DNA of 33,941 nucleotides from Oscillospiraceae bacterium (GTDB lineage: Bacteria; Bacillota; Clostridia; Oscillospirales; Ruminococcaceae), in the NCBI GenBank assembly GCA_028694405.1, contig JAQUTM010000003.1:1-33941 (forward strand), read 5' to 3'. This document shows, one piece after another, positions 8,488 to 16,861 of this stretch. Numbering within the stretch: position 1 is the stretch's first letter; each line of letters starts with the position of its first letter. The position numbers and the translations under genes were made by a program. The notes under the pieces were generated by a model, which saw nothing but the letters and a program-made list of their open reading frames with translations, ran no database searches and had not been told where the DNA came from.

Positions 8488-9246
8488 TTATATTTTTGTT
8501 GAAACAACAAGAAGTTGAAGAAATTTTGAAGATGATTCTGTTCCGTAGTAGTCTGAAAAAGTGCTCTCCACTTTCATACTACGCGCACTAAAAATTTCTG
8601 CAATTTCTTTTGCGGAATAAAGGCGCGTGGGGTCTCCGGCGGGAATGTCGGGTTTAGAAAGAGGTGCACCATAGGGAATATCGCAGCCGCCAAATAACAT
8701 TCGTCTGCTTGCAGGGTCCCAGTCAAATTGAGATAAGGCAAGCGCCTCTTTGCCGGCTTCCCAGTTAGCACGCGGAAAGTAAAGTTCGGCGTGTTCAGCA
8801 TTGCAAATATCCATAAAATGTTTGCCGCCAACTTTTAATGCATTAGAAATTGTATCAAAAATTTTTAAATTTTCCGCGTCATTTTCTAAGTATCCAACTG
8901 CTCCATCTGCTAAGTTTAAAACTACGTCAAATTCATTTTTATAAGAGAGGTTTCGAATATCTTCCTGTATAAATTGAGCATTTAACCCATTTTCTTTAGC
9001 GGTTTGCGCGGCGTCTTCAATATATATTTTTGTAATATCTACCCCAACAACCCAAAAACCTCTTTTGGCAAAAGAAAGTGCGTGTCGGCCATACCCGCAA
9101 GCCAAATCGAGTATGCGTTCGTTGCCTTTTAACTGAAGTGTGCGGATAATGAAATTAACTTGATTTTCGGTATCTTCTGTCCAAGATTGATTTTTTACAT
9201 CTAAAGACCAACCGTGCTTATACCAATCAGAATTTTTTGCCTTCAT
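8488..9246 (-). CDS. Class I SAM-dependent methyltransferase
   Basis: A 252-aa soluble protein with a Rossmann-type methyltransferase core. Motif I is ILDLACGYGRHAL (about residues 46-57), the acidic residue binding the SAM ribose is in VVGVDIT (Asp70), motif II-like is IQEDIRNL, and FDVVLNLADGAVGYL follows. The N-terminus (SDWYKHGWSLD) and length fit the small-molecule methyltransferases of the Methyltransf_25/11 group. A GGAGGG site lies about 10 bases before the ATG. It is monocistronic, convergent with the AraC gene and divergent from lacI. No neighbour hints at the substrate, so only the enzyme class is assigned. Confidence 0.85.
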   Translation of the reverse strand: MKAKNSDWYKHGWSLDVKNQSWTEDTENQVNFIIRTLQLKGNERILDLACGYGRHALSFAKRGFWVVGVDITKIYIEDAAQTAKENGLNAQFIQEDIRNLSYKNEFDVVLNLADGAVGYLENDAENLKIFDTISNALKVGGKHFMDICNAEHAELYFPRANWEAGKEALALSQFDWDPASRRMLFGGCDIPYGAPLSKPDIPAGDPTRLYSAKEIAEIFSARSMKVESTFSDYYGTESSSKFLQLLVVSTKI

Positions 9247-9718
9247 AAAATCTCAACCCTCCTGTTTTGGCTTTTTATTAACAGTTTTAAATTTATTATA
9301 TTACAACATTATAAATGTTAAAGCTTTATTTTGTTTTTTAAATTATCTTAAAAAGCTAAAATGGTATCCATTTTGCGTAATATATAATAATTTTGTACGG
9401 AAAAAGATTTTTTTGATTTTTATTGCAATCAAAAAAATATTTTAAACAGCGCTTTTAAGAACTTAAACCAGACAAAAAGCTGCTAAACAAATTATAGCTT
9501 ACTATAAAATTTGTGGTAACTTTGCTTTTTCGTTTTATAAAAAGATAAAAAGATGTAAGAATAATAAAACAATTTTATGGTTTGTAATATTGGCAAGAAA
9601 AAACAAGAATTATTAAAAAATAGGGAATAAGAAACCGTTTTCACAGGCATTATATTAGAAAATATGTACAAAAATAACACACATATATTATTACTAAAGT
9701 GAAAAATATATAAAATGC
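9247..9718. other. A/T-rich intergenic region upstream of the lacI regulator
   Basis: About 470 bp of very A/T-rich DNA between the divergent methyltransferase and LacI genes. Apart from the methyltransferase ribosome binding site and a LacI-type half-palindrome at 9631, I see no coding potential. The 77-aa minus-strand ORF at 9492-9725 is low-complexity and has no ribosome binding site I trust. Confidence 0.5.
9631..9644. promoter_or_regulatory. Candidate auxiliary LacI-family operator
   Basis: GAAACCGTTTTCAC resembles the other two operators in this region (central CCG/CGG with AAAC and GTTT/GTTA arms). It lies about 130 bp upstream of the operator next to lacI, a distance compatible with looping. 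The match is weaker than at the other two sites. Confidence 0.4.
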
Positions 9719-9747
9719 TTGACATTTTAAAAGAGTTTTATTAGACT
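9719..9747 (+). promoter_or_regulatory. Sigma-A promoter of the lacI-family gene
   Basis: A perfect -35 TTGACA is followed after 17 bp by TAGACT (four of six to TATAAT). The expected start of transcription is near 9754, just upstream of the operator at 9764-9780. Confidence 0.6.
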
Positions 9748-9763
9748 AAAAACATAAAAGATA

Positions 9764-9780
9764 TGGAAACGGTTACACCA
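9764..9780. promoter_or_regulatory. LacI-family operator before its own gene
   Basis: TGGAAACGGTTACACCA is an imperfect palindrome of LacI/GalR type and shares GGTTACA with the perfect palindrome at 10913-10930. It lies between the promoter and the start codon, so binding would block transcription and autoregulate the repressor. Confidence 0.65.
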
Positions 9781-9800
9781 CCATGCTAGGAGTGAAAAAA

Positions 9801-10820
9801 ATGATAACGATAACAGATGTAGCAAACCTGGCAGGTGTTTCCAAGGCTACGGTATCCCGTGTATTAAATAATAGTGGTTATGTAAACGAGGATACTCGTA
9901 AACGCGTGGAACAAATAGTAAAAGAAAACCACTATGTGCCCTCCGCCAGTGCCATCAAATTATCTAAACAGGAGTCTACTGCCATTGGCGTAGTCGTACC
10001 CGAAATTGACAACTTGTTTTACGGTGATGTTTTACACGGCATTACCGAAATTGCTGACCAACATGATTTATCTCTGGTGTTTTTTGATACACAAAACAAG
10101 GCAGAAAAAGAGGTACGTGCCTTACATACATTAAGTCAACAACGGGTAAGAGGGTTAATTTTGGCTCCGGCGGTAGATTATTCCCTCAGCTCGCTTGGCA
10201 GAGAACTACGAAAGCAGCTGAAAGCATTGGATATTCCCGTTGTTATCGTCGACCGTGATTCTGAAAATATGCACTGGGACGGCGTTTTTTACGAAAGCTA
10301 CCAAAGCTCGTATCGCGCCGCACAAATTTTACATAAAGCGGGACACACCCGCCTGGGCATTATTACAGGTGATTTGGCACTGAAGATAGGTCGAGACCGT
10401 TTGCAGGGGTTTCGGCAGGGCGTACTGGATAATGGCTTAGAGCTGCGCGATGAGGACATTTTTGAGGGTGACTTTTTAGAGGAACGCGCTTATGAACTAA
10501 GCAAAAAAATGTTTTTAAGCGGAGATTGGCCAACCGCTGTGTATACCTGCAACAACCGCACAAGCTTAGGCTTTTTAAAGGCTGCGCGAGAGTGCAAAAT
10601 ACGCATTGGCAAAGATATTGCCGTAATTGGAAACGACCGCATTGCTATGATTGATCAGTTGGGTATTCCTTTTAGCTGTGTGTATCGAGATAATATTGAA
10701 ATGGGACGCATGGCGTTAAAAATGCTGTTAGAGCGCATTGAAAATCCCACAAGACCACGCAATATTTGTATGATTCCCTATCAGGTTCATCTGTGCGGTA
10801 CTGAAAAACTAAATCCATAA
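9801..10820 (+). CDS. LacI-family transcriptional repressor of the sugar operon
   Basis: A 339-aa regulator: N-terminal LacI helix-turn-helix and hinge (ITDVANLAGVSKATVSRVLNNSGYVNEDTRKRVEQI), then a periplasmic-binding-protein-like ligand domain (AIGVVVPEIDNLFYGDVLHG, LGIITGD, AVYTCNN, DIAVIGND). I start it at the ATG at 9801, not 9783: AGGAG lies 8 bases before 9801, and the protein then begins MITITDVANLAG, as the family does. It faces the same way as the sugar operon from 11036, separated by 215 bp with a hairpin and a perfect palindromic operator. It most likely represses that operon until the imported sugar or a derivative binds. A CcpA-like global role is unlikely given the pairing with a local operon. 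Confidence 0.93.
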   Translation: MITITDVANLAGVSKATVSRVLNNSGYVNEDTRKRVEQIVKENHYVPSASAIKLSKQESTAIGVVVPEIDNLFYGDVLHGITEIADQHDLSLVFFDTQNKAEKEVRALHTLSQQRVRGLILAPAVDYSLSSLGRELRKQLKALDIPVVIVDRDSENMHWDGVFYESYQSSYRAAQILHKAGHTRLGIITGDLALKIGRDRLQGFRQGVLDNGLELRDEDIFEGDFLEERAYELSKKMFLSGDWPTAVYTCNNRTSLGFLKAARECKIRIGKDIAVIGNDRIAMIDQLGIPFSCVYRDNIEMGRMALKMLLERIENPTRPRNICMIPYQVHLCGTEKLNP

Positions 10821-10841
10821 GTTAGTGCTTTGATAAATTAA

Positions 10842-10875
10842 AGTTTGCTGTAACAGTGTTTTGTTACAGCAAACT
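10842..10875 (+). terminator. Hairpin after lacI, probable terminator without a T-tract
   Basis: A perfect 14-bp stem (AGTTTGCTGTAACA with TGTTACAGCAAACT) with a 6-nt loop lies 21 bp after the lacI stop codon. It lacks a run of T residues downstream, so termination may be partial, or the stem may protect the 3' end. Confidence 0.55.
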
Positions 10876-10912
10876 GGTTAAAATTGCACGCTTACTATTA
10901 TTTTTTTAATAA

Positions 10913-10930
10913 TATGTAACCGGTTACATA
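10913..10930. promoter_or_regulatory. Perfect palindromic LacI-family operator of the sugar operon
   Basis: TATGTAACCGGTTACATA is a perfect 18-bp palindrome with the central C-G typical of LacI/GalR operators. It lies about 105 bp before the first gene of the catabolic operon. A possible -35 (TTGCAC at 10884) with a weak A/T-rich -10 overlaps its left edge. It is the best candidate for the main operator of the LacI protein encoded upstream. Confidence 0.75.
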
Positions 10931-11035
10931 AAATAAAATTGGTTTCCTCTTTTGTTAAAACCCTCTGCAAACACCTCTGTAAAATCTTTATATGTAACAG
11001 TGAAACAGTAAATGAAAGCAAGGAGTAGAACGGCA

Positions 11036-12022
11036 ATGATTTATAAGAAAGTGGCAAAAATTAAAGAAGAAATTTCTGCAGTGGGCATTGGATGCTGGAA
11101 CATGGGCGGTGATTGGGATTCTTGCGAAGAGCAAAATTCTATCGACATTATTCACGCGGCTATGGATTTGGGCATCAACTTTTTTGATGTTGCACCTGTA
11201 TACGGCTGGGGTGTATCCGAAACTGTGCTTGGAAAAGCACTGGCGCAGGATAACCGACGCAGCAAGGTGATTATTGCAAGTAAGGGCGGTCTTTTGTGGA
11301 ACGATAAGCACGAGACCACAAACAATCTTTCTAAGGCAAGCCTTTTAAAAGAGATTGATGAAAGCTTACGCCGTCTGCAAACCGATTATATTGATATTTA
11401 CCAAATGCACTGGCCCGACCCAAGCGTGCCTTTGGAAGAAACCGCTGAAGCGCTGCAAATTATGAAGGACAGCGGCAAGATACGCTATGTGGGACTTAGC
11501 AATTTTGCACAGAGCGATGTAGAAAAAATGATGACGATGATAAGTGTAGATTGCCAGCAAAGCTTGTACAATATGCTGGAGCGCAACCCTGCAAGCTATC
11601 ACGGTATTCCCCTTGACTACCGCACCGAGGACGAGGTTTTGCCTACTGTACGCAAATATGGGCAAGCATTTTTACCCTACAGCCCGTTTTTTCAAGGCTT
11701 GTTGGCAGGTAAGTTTTTAAAGGGAATAGATTTTTCAAGCCACGACATTCGCAATGCAAACCCCAAGCTGGTTGGCAAAAACTTTACCGTTTACTTAGAG
11801 GCTGCACGCAAAATAAAAGCGTTGGCAGACGAGATAAACCGCCCCATGAACGAGCTTGCGCTTAACTGGCTGCGGCAAAAGCCGGAGGTTACTTCCATCA
11901 TCGGCGGCGCCTCTACCGTGCAGCAGCTACAAGACAATATTTGCTGTACCACATGGGAAATTACGGACGAACAAATGCAGAAAATAAATGAAATATTAGT
12001 CCCATTTAAATCAATGGGCTAG
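11036..12022 (+). CDS. Aldo/keto reductase
   Basis: A 328-aa NAD(P)H-dependent oxidoreductase with the TIM-barrel AKR fold. The catalytic tetrad is complete: Asp51 and Tyr56 (FDVAPVYG), Lys83 (ASKGG) and His125 (QMHWPD). Nucleotide-binding features near the C-terminus (TSIIGGASTVQQLQDNI) match the AKR group acting on sugars and small aldehydes. I start at the ATG at 11036, preceded by AAGGAG with 10-bp spacing; the tracked start at 11012 has no such site. It is first in the LacI-controlled operon, 12 bp before the kinase gene. In context it may oxidise or reduce the imported sugar, or reduce the aldehyde released by the aldolase. The substrate is inferred only. Confidence 0.92.
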   Translation: MIYKKVAKIKEEISAVGIGCWNMGGDWDSCEEQNSIDIIHAAMDLGINFFDVAPVYGWGVSETVLGKALAQDNRRSKVIIASKGGLLWNDKHETTNNLSKASLLKEIDESLRRLQTDYIDIYQMHWPDPSVPLEETAEALQIMKDSGKIRYVGLSNFAQSDVEKMMTMISVDCQQSLYNMLERNPASYHGIPLDYRTEDEVLPTVRKYGQAFLPYSPFFQGLLAGKFLKGIDFSSHDIRNANPKLVGKNFTVYLEAARKIKALADEINRPMNELALNWLRQKPEVTSIIGGASTVQQLQDNICCTTWEITDEQMQKINEILVPFKSMG

Positions 12023-12034
12023 GGAGAAAAGAGT

Positions 12035-13552
12035 ATGCCAAGCTATTTAATTGCCCACGACTTGGGTACCTCGGGCGACAAAGCAACCCTTTTTACGACT
12101 GATGGTCAGCTTGTAAAAAGCGTTACATACACATACGATACCCATTTTTTTAACAGCACCTGGGCGGAACAAAACCCCCAAACTTGGTGGCAGGCGCTGT
12201 GTGAAAACAACAGAATACTTTTAAAAGATATTGATGCAAAGCAGGTGGCAGGCGTTGCATTTAGCGGGCAAATGATGGGCTGTGTGGTAGTAGATAAAAA
12301 CGGTACTCCTTTACGTCCCGCCATTATTTGGGCCGACCAACGCAGCCAAAGCCAAGAGGCATATCTGCGCAGCAAAATGGACGAAACCGAATTTTACCAT
12401 ATTACGGGACACAAAATAAGCGCTTCGTACAGCATTGAAAAGTTGATGTGGATACGCGACAACGAGCCTGAAATTTACAGGCAGATATATAAGATGTTGC
12501 AGCCAAAGGACTATTTGATTTATCGTCTTACAGGCAGCTTTGTCACCGACTTTTCTGATGCATCAGGTACCAACTGTTTGGATTTAAACCGTTTAGAGTG
12601 GTCAGACAAAATATTGCAAATTGCCAACATTGACAAAGATTTGCTTACACCGGTACTGCCTTCTACCCATGTGGCAGGTGAGATAACACCCTCCATCGCG
12701 GCAGAATGTGGCTTAGCAGTGGGAACCCCCATTATTATTGGCGGAGGCGATGGTGTTTGTGCGGCGGTAGGCGCCGGTAGTGTACGCAGCGGAGATACGT
12801 TTAATTATCTTGGTTCGTCCTCTTGGGTGGCACTTACAAGCGACACCCCAATTTATGACCCACAGCTTCGCACCTACAACTGGGCACATCTGGTGCCGGG
12901 TAAATATTCTCCCAACGGTACCATGCAGGCAGCAGGCAATTCTTATCACTTTATAAAGAAAACACTCTGCAAGGATTTAGAGCTGATAGCAAAGCAGCAG
13001 GGCGGCAGTGCCTACCGATTGATGGATAACGAAATTGCCGCATCACCCGTTGGCGCAAACGCGCTACTGTATTTACCCTATATTTTAGGTGAGCGCAGCC
13101 CGCGGTGGAATAGTGAGGCACGAGGAGCCTTTATCGGCTTAAAAATGGAGCACACAAGAGGAGATATGCTGCGTGCATGTGTAGAGGGCATATTGATGAA
13201 CCTATGTGTGATACTGGACGTGTTTCGCAAGGAGATGGATATTACCTCTATAAACGTAATCGGCGGCCTTGCAAAGGGAGACCCGGTACGCCATGCCTTG
13301 GCTGACATCTACGGCGTAAAAGCAAACCGGTTAAACTGGCTAGATGAGGCAACCTCAATGGGAGCTGCTGTTGCGGCGGGTGTTGGAGCAGGCGTGTTGG
13401 CAGACTTTACGGCGATTGATAAATTTATTCAGGTAGATGATGTTATCGAGCCAAACTGGGAAAACCACAAAAAATATAATGAGTTAAAGGCAATTTTTGA
13501 TGAAAGTTATTTTGCCTTGCTAAATACATATCACAATTTGGCGAAGTTTTAA
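12035..13552 (+). CDS. FGGY-family carbohydrate kinase (xylulokinase-like)
   Basis: A 505-aa two-domain sugar kinase. Domain I begins with the phosphate-binding loop HDLGTSGDKATLF and includes GVAFSGQMMG and IIWADQRS. Domain II opens at GGGDGVCAAVGAG, where Asp239 is the likely catalytic base, and ends with VIGGLAKGDPVRHALADI and GAAVAAGVGAG. Length and motifs are nearest to xylulokinase-type FGGY enzymes, which phosphorylate ketoses or polyols at the terminal hydroxyl. The usual MHG after the GQ of domain I reads MMG, so the substrate may differ from D-xylulose. The gene starts 12 bp after the reductase with GGGAGAAAAG before the ATG. It should phosphorylate the sugar cleaved by the downstream aldolase. 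Confidence 0.92.
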   Translation: MPSYLIAHDLGTSGDKATLFTTDGQLVKSVTYTYDTHFFNSTWAEQNPQTWWQALCENNRILLKDIDAKQVAGVAFSGQMMGCVVVDKNGTPLRPAIIWADQRSQSQEAYLRSKMDETEFYHITGHKISASYSIEKLMWIRDNEPEIYRQIYKMLQPKDYLIYRLTGSFVTDFSDASGTNCLDLNRLEWSDKILQIANIDKDLLTPVLPSTHVAGEITPSIAAECGLAVGTPIIIGGGDGVCAAVGAGSVRSGDTFNYLGSSSWVALTSDTPIYDPQLRTYNWAHLVPGKYSPNGTMQAAGNSYHFIKKTLCKDLELIAKQQGGSAYRLMDNEIAASPVGANALLYLPYILGERSPRWNSEARGAFIGLKMEHTRGDMLRACVEGILMNLCVILDVFRKEMDITSINVIGGLAKGDPVRHALADIYGVKANRLNWLDEATSMGAAVAAGVGAGVLADFTAIDKFIQVDDVIEPNWENHKKYNELKAIFDESYFALLNTYHNLAKF

Positions 13553-13569
13553 TAAAGGAGAATTTACAA

Positions 13570-14265
13570 ATGGACATTAAAACCTTAACCGCCGCGCAGC
13601 TTGCCGGCATGATTGACCAAACCCTGCTAAAACCCTATGTAACACTAGACGAATTGAAGGCACACTGTGAGGGTGCTGCTAAGTACAAATTTAAAACAGT
13701 GGCAATTAACAATGCACCGGTACCTTTTTGCAAAAAGGTGTTAGAGGGCTCGGGTGTGCTTTGCGATGCCGCAGTAAGCTTTCCCTTGGGACAGTGCACC
13801 ATTGAGACAAAAGTGTTTGAAACTATTGATGTAATCGAAAAAGGCGCAGGCGAGGTAGACTATGTAGTAAATCTGGTAGAGCTGAAAAGCGGCAACTGGG
13901 ACTATGTAGAAGAAGAGATGACCAGAATTGTGCAGGCGTGCAGCGAGCGCAATATTACCAGTAAAGTTATTTTTGAAAACTGCTATCTAACAGATGATGA
14001 AAAAAGACATCTTTGCGAAATTGCACTGCGTGTAAAGCCAACCTTTATCAAAACCTCTACAGGGTTTGGCACAGGCGGCGCTACAATAGAAGATGTAAAG
14101 CTGATGAAAGAATGTGTGGGCGACAAGCTTAAAATTAAAGCAGCAGGCGGCGTGCGTACAGCTGAGCAGGCACTGGCTATGATTGAGGCAGGCGCAGACC
14201 GTATTGGCACAAGCTGCGGCATCGAAATTGTAGAAGGCTTTACGGCAATGCAGCATCAAAGATAG
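13570..14265 (+). CDS. deoC: Deoxyribose-phosphate aldolase family protein (DeoC-like)
   Basis: A 231-aa class I aldolase with the TIM-barrel fold. The Schiff-base lysine is Lys161 in FIKTSTGFGTGGAT, the second active-site lysine is Lys190 in KIKAAGGVRT, and Asp97 lies in EVDYVVNLVELKSG. Known DeoC enzymes reversibly cleave 2-deoxyribose 5-phosphate to glyceraldehyde 3-phosphate and acetaldehyde. The usual IDHTLL motif reads IDQTLL, a small departure. No deoxynucleoside genes (phosphorylase, deoxyribomutase) are nearby; instead it sits between an FGGY kinase and a ketose epimerase, so the natural substrate may be another phosphorylated sugar. AAAGGAG lies about 10 bases upstream, and the gene follows the kinase by 17 bp. 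Confidence 0.92.
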   Translation: MDIKTLTAAQLAGMIDQTLLKPYVTLDELKAHCEGAAKYKFKTVAINNAPVPFCKKVLEGSGVLCDAAVSFPLGQCTIETKVFETIDVIEKGAGEVDYVVNLVELKSGNWDYVEEEMTRIVQACSERNITSKVIFENCYLTDDEKRHLCEIALRVKPTFIKTSTGFGTGGATIEDVKLMKECVGDKLKIKAAGGVRTAEQALAMIEAGADRIGTSCGIEIVEGFTAMQHQR

Positions 14266-14279
14266 GAGATGCAAACCGC

Positions 14280-15566
14280 ATGAAATACGGTATCTATTAT
14301 GCCTACTGGGAAAAAGAATGGGGCGCCGATTATACGGTGTATGTAAAAAAGGCAGCAGAGCTGGGATTTGATATTTTAGAAATTTCTTGTGCAGGATTGT
14401 GCGACATGACAGCACAGCAAATTGAACAGCTTTGGCTTTGCAGCCGTGAGTACAACATACAGCTAACAGCCGGATACGGCCCTACAGCACAAGAAAATCT
14501 GGCATCACAAGATGCGGACATTGTGCAAAATGCCTTTCGTTTTTGGCAAAAAACCTTTGCGGTGCTAAAGGCGTTACATATCACACAGGTGGGCGGCGGC
14601 TTGTACACCTATTGGCCAGCCAACTACGCTGCCCCTATTGATAAGCAGGGCGATTTACAGCGCAGTATTCAGAATATGAAAAAGCTTGCAAAAATGGCAA
14701 AGCAATACAACATTACCCTTTGCATGGAGGTGCTTAATCGGCACGAAGGATACTTAATTAACACATGTAAAGAGTGTGTGGAATATGTAAAAGCCGTAGA
14801 CGAGCCCAACGTAAAGGTAATGCTGGATACCTATCATATGAATATGGAGGAAGATGACCTTTACGATGCTATTATTATGGCAAAAGGGCATTTGGGTCAC
14901 GTTCATGTGGGAGAAAACAATCGCCGTTTGCCGGGGCAAGGAAAACTTATCGATTGGCAAAGCATTGCCGCGGCACTCCACAAAATCGGCTATGACGGCA
15001 CTGTGGTAATGGAGCCGTTTGTGCTAAGCGGTGGGCAGGTTGGTACGGATATTCGAGTTTGGCGAAATTTGATAGACAGTCCCTCGCAAGCGCGTTTAGA
15101 TGCAGATGCAGCAAAATCGGTGCAATTTTTACGCAGTGTTTTTGAAGATTTCACCTGCGCCGAACAGCAGCTGCCTATGAAGAATCTTGCACATGTAGGA
15201 CTGTTTATTACAGATATGCAGCAGACGGTAGCGTTTTATACCTCGCTGCTTCAGTTTAACGTTATTTGGCAAAACACAAATCCCTCACCGCAGGGTGATA
15301 TACAGGTAACATTTGTACAAAACGGAAATTTGATTTTGGAACTGGTACAGTTTCCTGTGCCGCAGCAGCGAGGCGACGGTTGGTTTGACCATGTGGCAAT
15401 TAAGGTAAAAAACTTAGACACGGTAATACAAAAGCTTCAGCAAAAAGGAATAACCTTCGAAGAAGGCACACGAGAAGATGCACCGCAGGTATTTGAAAAC
15501 GGCTCTCGCTGGGTACTGTTTCGCGGCCCCGATAATGAGCATATAGAGCTGAATGAGGTACTGTAA
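14280..15566 (+). CDS. Ketose 3-epimerase (D-psicose/D-tagatose type) fused to a VOC-family domain
   Basis: A 428-aa two-domain protein. Residues 1 to about 290 form a sugar-phosphate-isomerase/epimerase TIM barrel very like D-psicose (allulose) 3-epimerases (start MKYGIYYAYWEKEW). All four metal ligands are visible: Glu150 (MEVLNR), Asp183 (MLDTYHMN), His209 (HVHVGE) and Glu245 (VVMEPF). Residues about 302-428 form a vicinal-oxygen-chelate (glyoxalase-like) domain, with a plausible second metal site of His305, Glu354, His371 and Glu423. Epimerases of this family are normally about 290 aa and single-domain, so the fusion is notable. There is no stop or frameshift between the domains and the linker is short. 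It follows deoC by 14 bp and precedes the importer genes. It should interconvert free ketoses at C3. Confidence 0.93.
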   Translation: MKYGIYYAYWEKEWGADYTVYVKKAAELGFDILEISCAGLCDMTAQQIEQLWLCSREYNIQLTAGYGPTAQENLASQDADIVQNAFRFWQKTFAVLKALHITQVGGGLYTYWPANYAAPIDKQGDLQRSIQNMKKLAKMAKQYNITLCMEVLNRHEGYLINTCKECVEYVKAVDEPNVKVMLDTYHMNMEEDDLYDAIIMAKGHLGHVHVGENNRRLPGQGKLIDWQSIAAALHKIGYDGTVVMEPFVLSGGQVGTDIRVWRNLIDSPSQARLDADAAKSVQFLRSVFEDFTCAEQQLPMKNLAHVGLFITDMQQTVAFYTSLLQFNVIWQNTNPSPQGDIQVTFVQNGNLILELVQFPVPQQRGDGWFDHVAIKVKNLDTVIQKLQQKGITFEEGTREDAPQVFENGSRWVLFRGPDNEHIELNEVL

Positions 15567-15626
15567 TTAAGGTAGTAGATGCCCGTCCGGGCATTACAAA
15601 TGATAATAATAAAGGAGAAACGACTT

Positions 15627-16709
15627 ATGAAAAAAGCACTTGCACTTTTGCTTTCCCTGGCTATGGCGCTAAGCTTGGCAGCTTGTGGCAACTCTGGTAG
15701 CACCGCAGCTTCCACACCCGCTTCTACAGCATCCGATACTGCACAAAGCACCGCCCAATCAAAAAATGTTAATGTAACATGGGTATCCTGCTCTACAGAA
15801 TCAGAATTTTGGCAATATCAAGAGCTTGGCATCCGTGCTGCCGCCAAGGATATGGAAGCCAAACACGGCATTACCGTAACGGTTTCTACAGTTGGCCCTG
15901 CAACCGAGGCGGAAACCGAGGCATACATTCGCGCATTTGAAAATGCTATCGCCTCCAAACCCGATGCTATCATCAGTGCAACTCAAGTACCAGATTCTAC
16001 ACGCAACGTGTCTAAAGAAGCCATGAACCAAGGTATTGTTGTAAACTTTACAAACTGCGGCCTTGAAGTTATGGATTCTACCGAATTTGCCGATTGCTAC
16101 AACCAATTTTACACAACCGTTAGTGCAGACGTTGGCGATTTGGCAGGCAAAATTATGCTAGAGCAGCTTGAGGCAGCCGGTATTCCCTTAGAGGGCGTAA
16201 TTGCAATGGAATTTTCTAACGTAAACCCTGCCCTGCAACCTCGTATGGATAACTTTAAAGCTTATGTTGAGGCAAAAGCACCCGGTATTAAAGTATTGGA
16301 TACGCTTTACAACAACAACAGCTTAGAGCAGGCACAGGCTGACATTGAAAACCAAATTGCAACACACGGCGCTAAATTGATTGGTATCTACGGTGCAAAT
16401 AACATCTCCGTTGACGGCATTGCTCTTGCAGTTGAAAACGCCGGTATTGCCGATAAAGTAGTAACCATCGGTGTTGACTCTGACCCCGTTGAAATTGCCG
16501 CTTTAGAGGCAGGTAATCTGGATTGCATTATTGTTCAAGATGCTTACGGCCAAGGCTATGCTTCTATGGTAAACGCCATTGAGACCATTATGACAGGTAA
16601 AAACCCCGAGAGTGCCCAAAAAATTGCTATGGCACCCGAAGCTGTAACCACAGCTAATATGAAAGAGGCAAAATATGCCGCTTTACTAGACCCCACTCTG
16701 CTGGCATAA
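15627..16709 (+). CDS. Sugar-binding lipoprotein, ribose-type ABC importer (RbsB-like)
   Basis: A 360-aa periplasmic-binding-protein type I (Peripla_BP_4-like) protein. The signal peptide ends at lipobox LAAC with Cys20, followed by a Ser/Thr/Ala linker. Ligand-domain stretches include WVSCSTESEFWQYQELGIRAA, PDAIISATQVPDS, LIGIYGANNISVDGIALAVE and TIGVDSDPVEIAALEAG. I use the ATG at 15627, preceded by AAAGGAG with about 9-bp spacing; the tracked start at 15579 has no signal peptide context. It is the extracellular receptor for the RbsA/RbsC-like genes downstream. The operon enzymes suggest a pentose, deoxysugar or ketose ligand, but the specificity is not readable. Confidence 0.93.
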   Translation: MKKALALLLSLAMALSLAACGNSGSTAASTPASTASDTAQSTAQSKNVNVTWVSCSTESEFWQYQELGIRAAAKDMEAKHGITVTVSTVGPATEAETEAYIRAFENAIASKPDAIISATQVPDSTRNVSKEAMNQGIVVNFTNCGLEVMDSTEFADCYNQFYTTVSADVGDLAGKIMLEQLEAAGIPLEGVIAMEFSNVNPALQPRMDNFKAYVEAKAPGIKVLDTLYNNNSLEQAQADIENQIATHGAKLIGIYGANNISVDGIALAVENAGIADKVVTIGVDSDPVEIAALEAGNLDCIIVQDAYGQGYASMVNAIETIMTGKNPESAQKIAMAPEAVTTANMKEAKYAALLDPTLLA

Positions 16710-16726
16710 TTAACATAAATGTTCTG

Positions 16727-16760
16727 TTTACATTCGGGCGCTATGTCGCCCGAATGTAAA
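16727..16760 (+). terminator. Hairpin between binding-protein and ATPase genes (3'-end stabiliser or attenuator)
   Basis: A perfect 14-bp stem (TTTACATTCGGGCG with CGCCCGAATGTAAA) with loop CTATGT lies 17 bp after the binding-protein stop. No T-run follows. This suggests mRNA 3'-end protection and differential expression rather than full termination. Confidence 0.7.
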
Positions 16761-16861
16761 TAAATAGAGAGGCAACCTATTTTAAAGTGCTGTTTAGGGC
16801 TGTCGCCATAATCTCTTATAAAACGCACCCGATAGGTATTACAGAAAGGAAAGAGCAACGT

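Noticed and set aside
9492-9725. 77-aa minus-strand ORF in the lacI upstream region
   Set aside because: The protein is low-complexity (Phe/Ser/Tyr/Lys-rich), reads through the lacI promoter and an operator, and has no convincing ribosome binding site. It is expected by chance in DNA this A/T-rich.
13987-14415. 142-aa minus-strand ORF opposite deoC
   Set aside because: It lies entirely over deoC and the epimerase start, both with clear catalytic motifs. It is a shadow ORF, as are the 162-aa and 152-aa minus-strand ORFs at 27903 and 2149.
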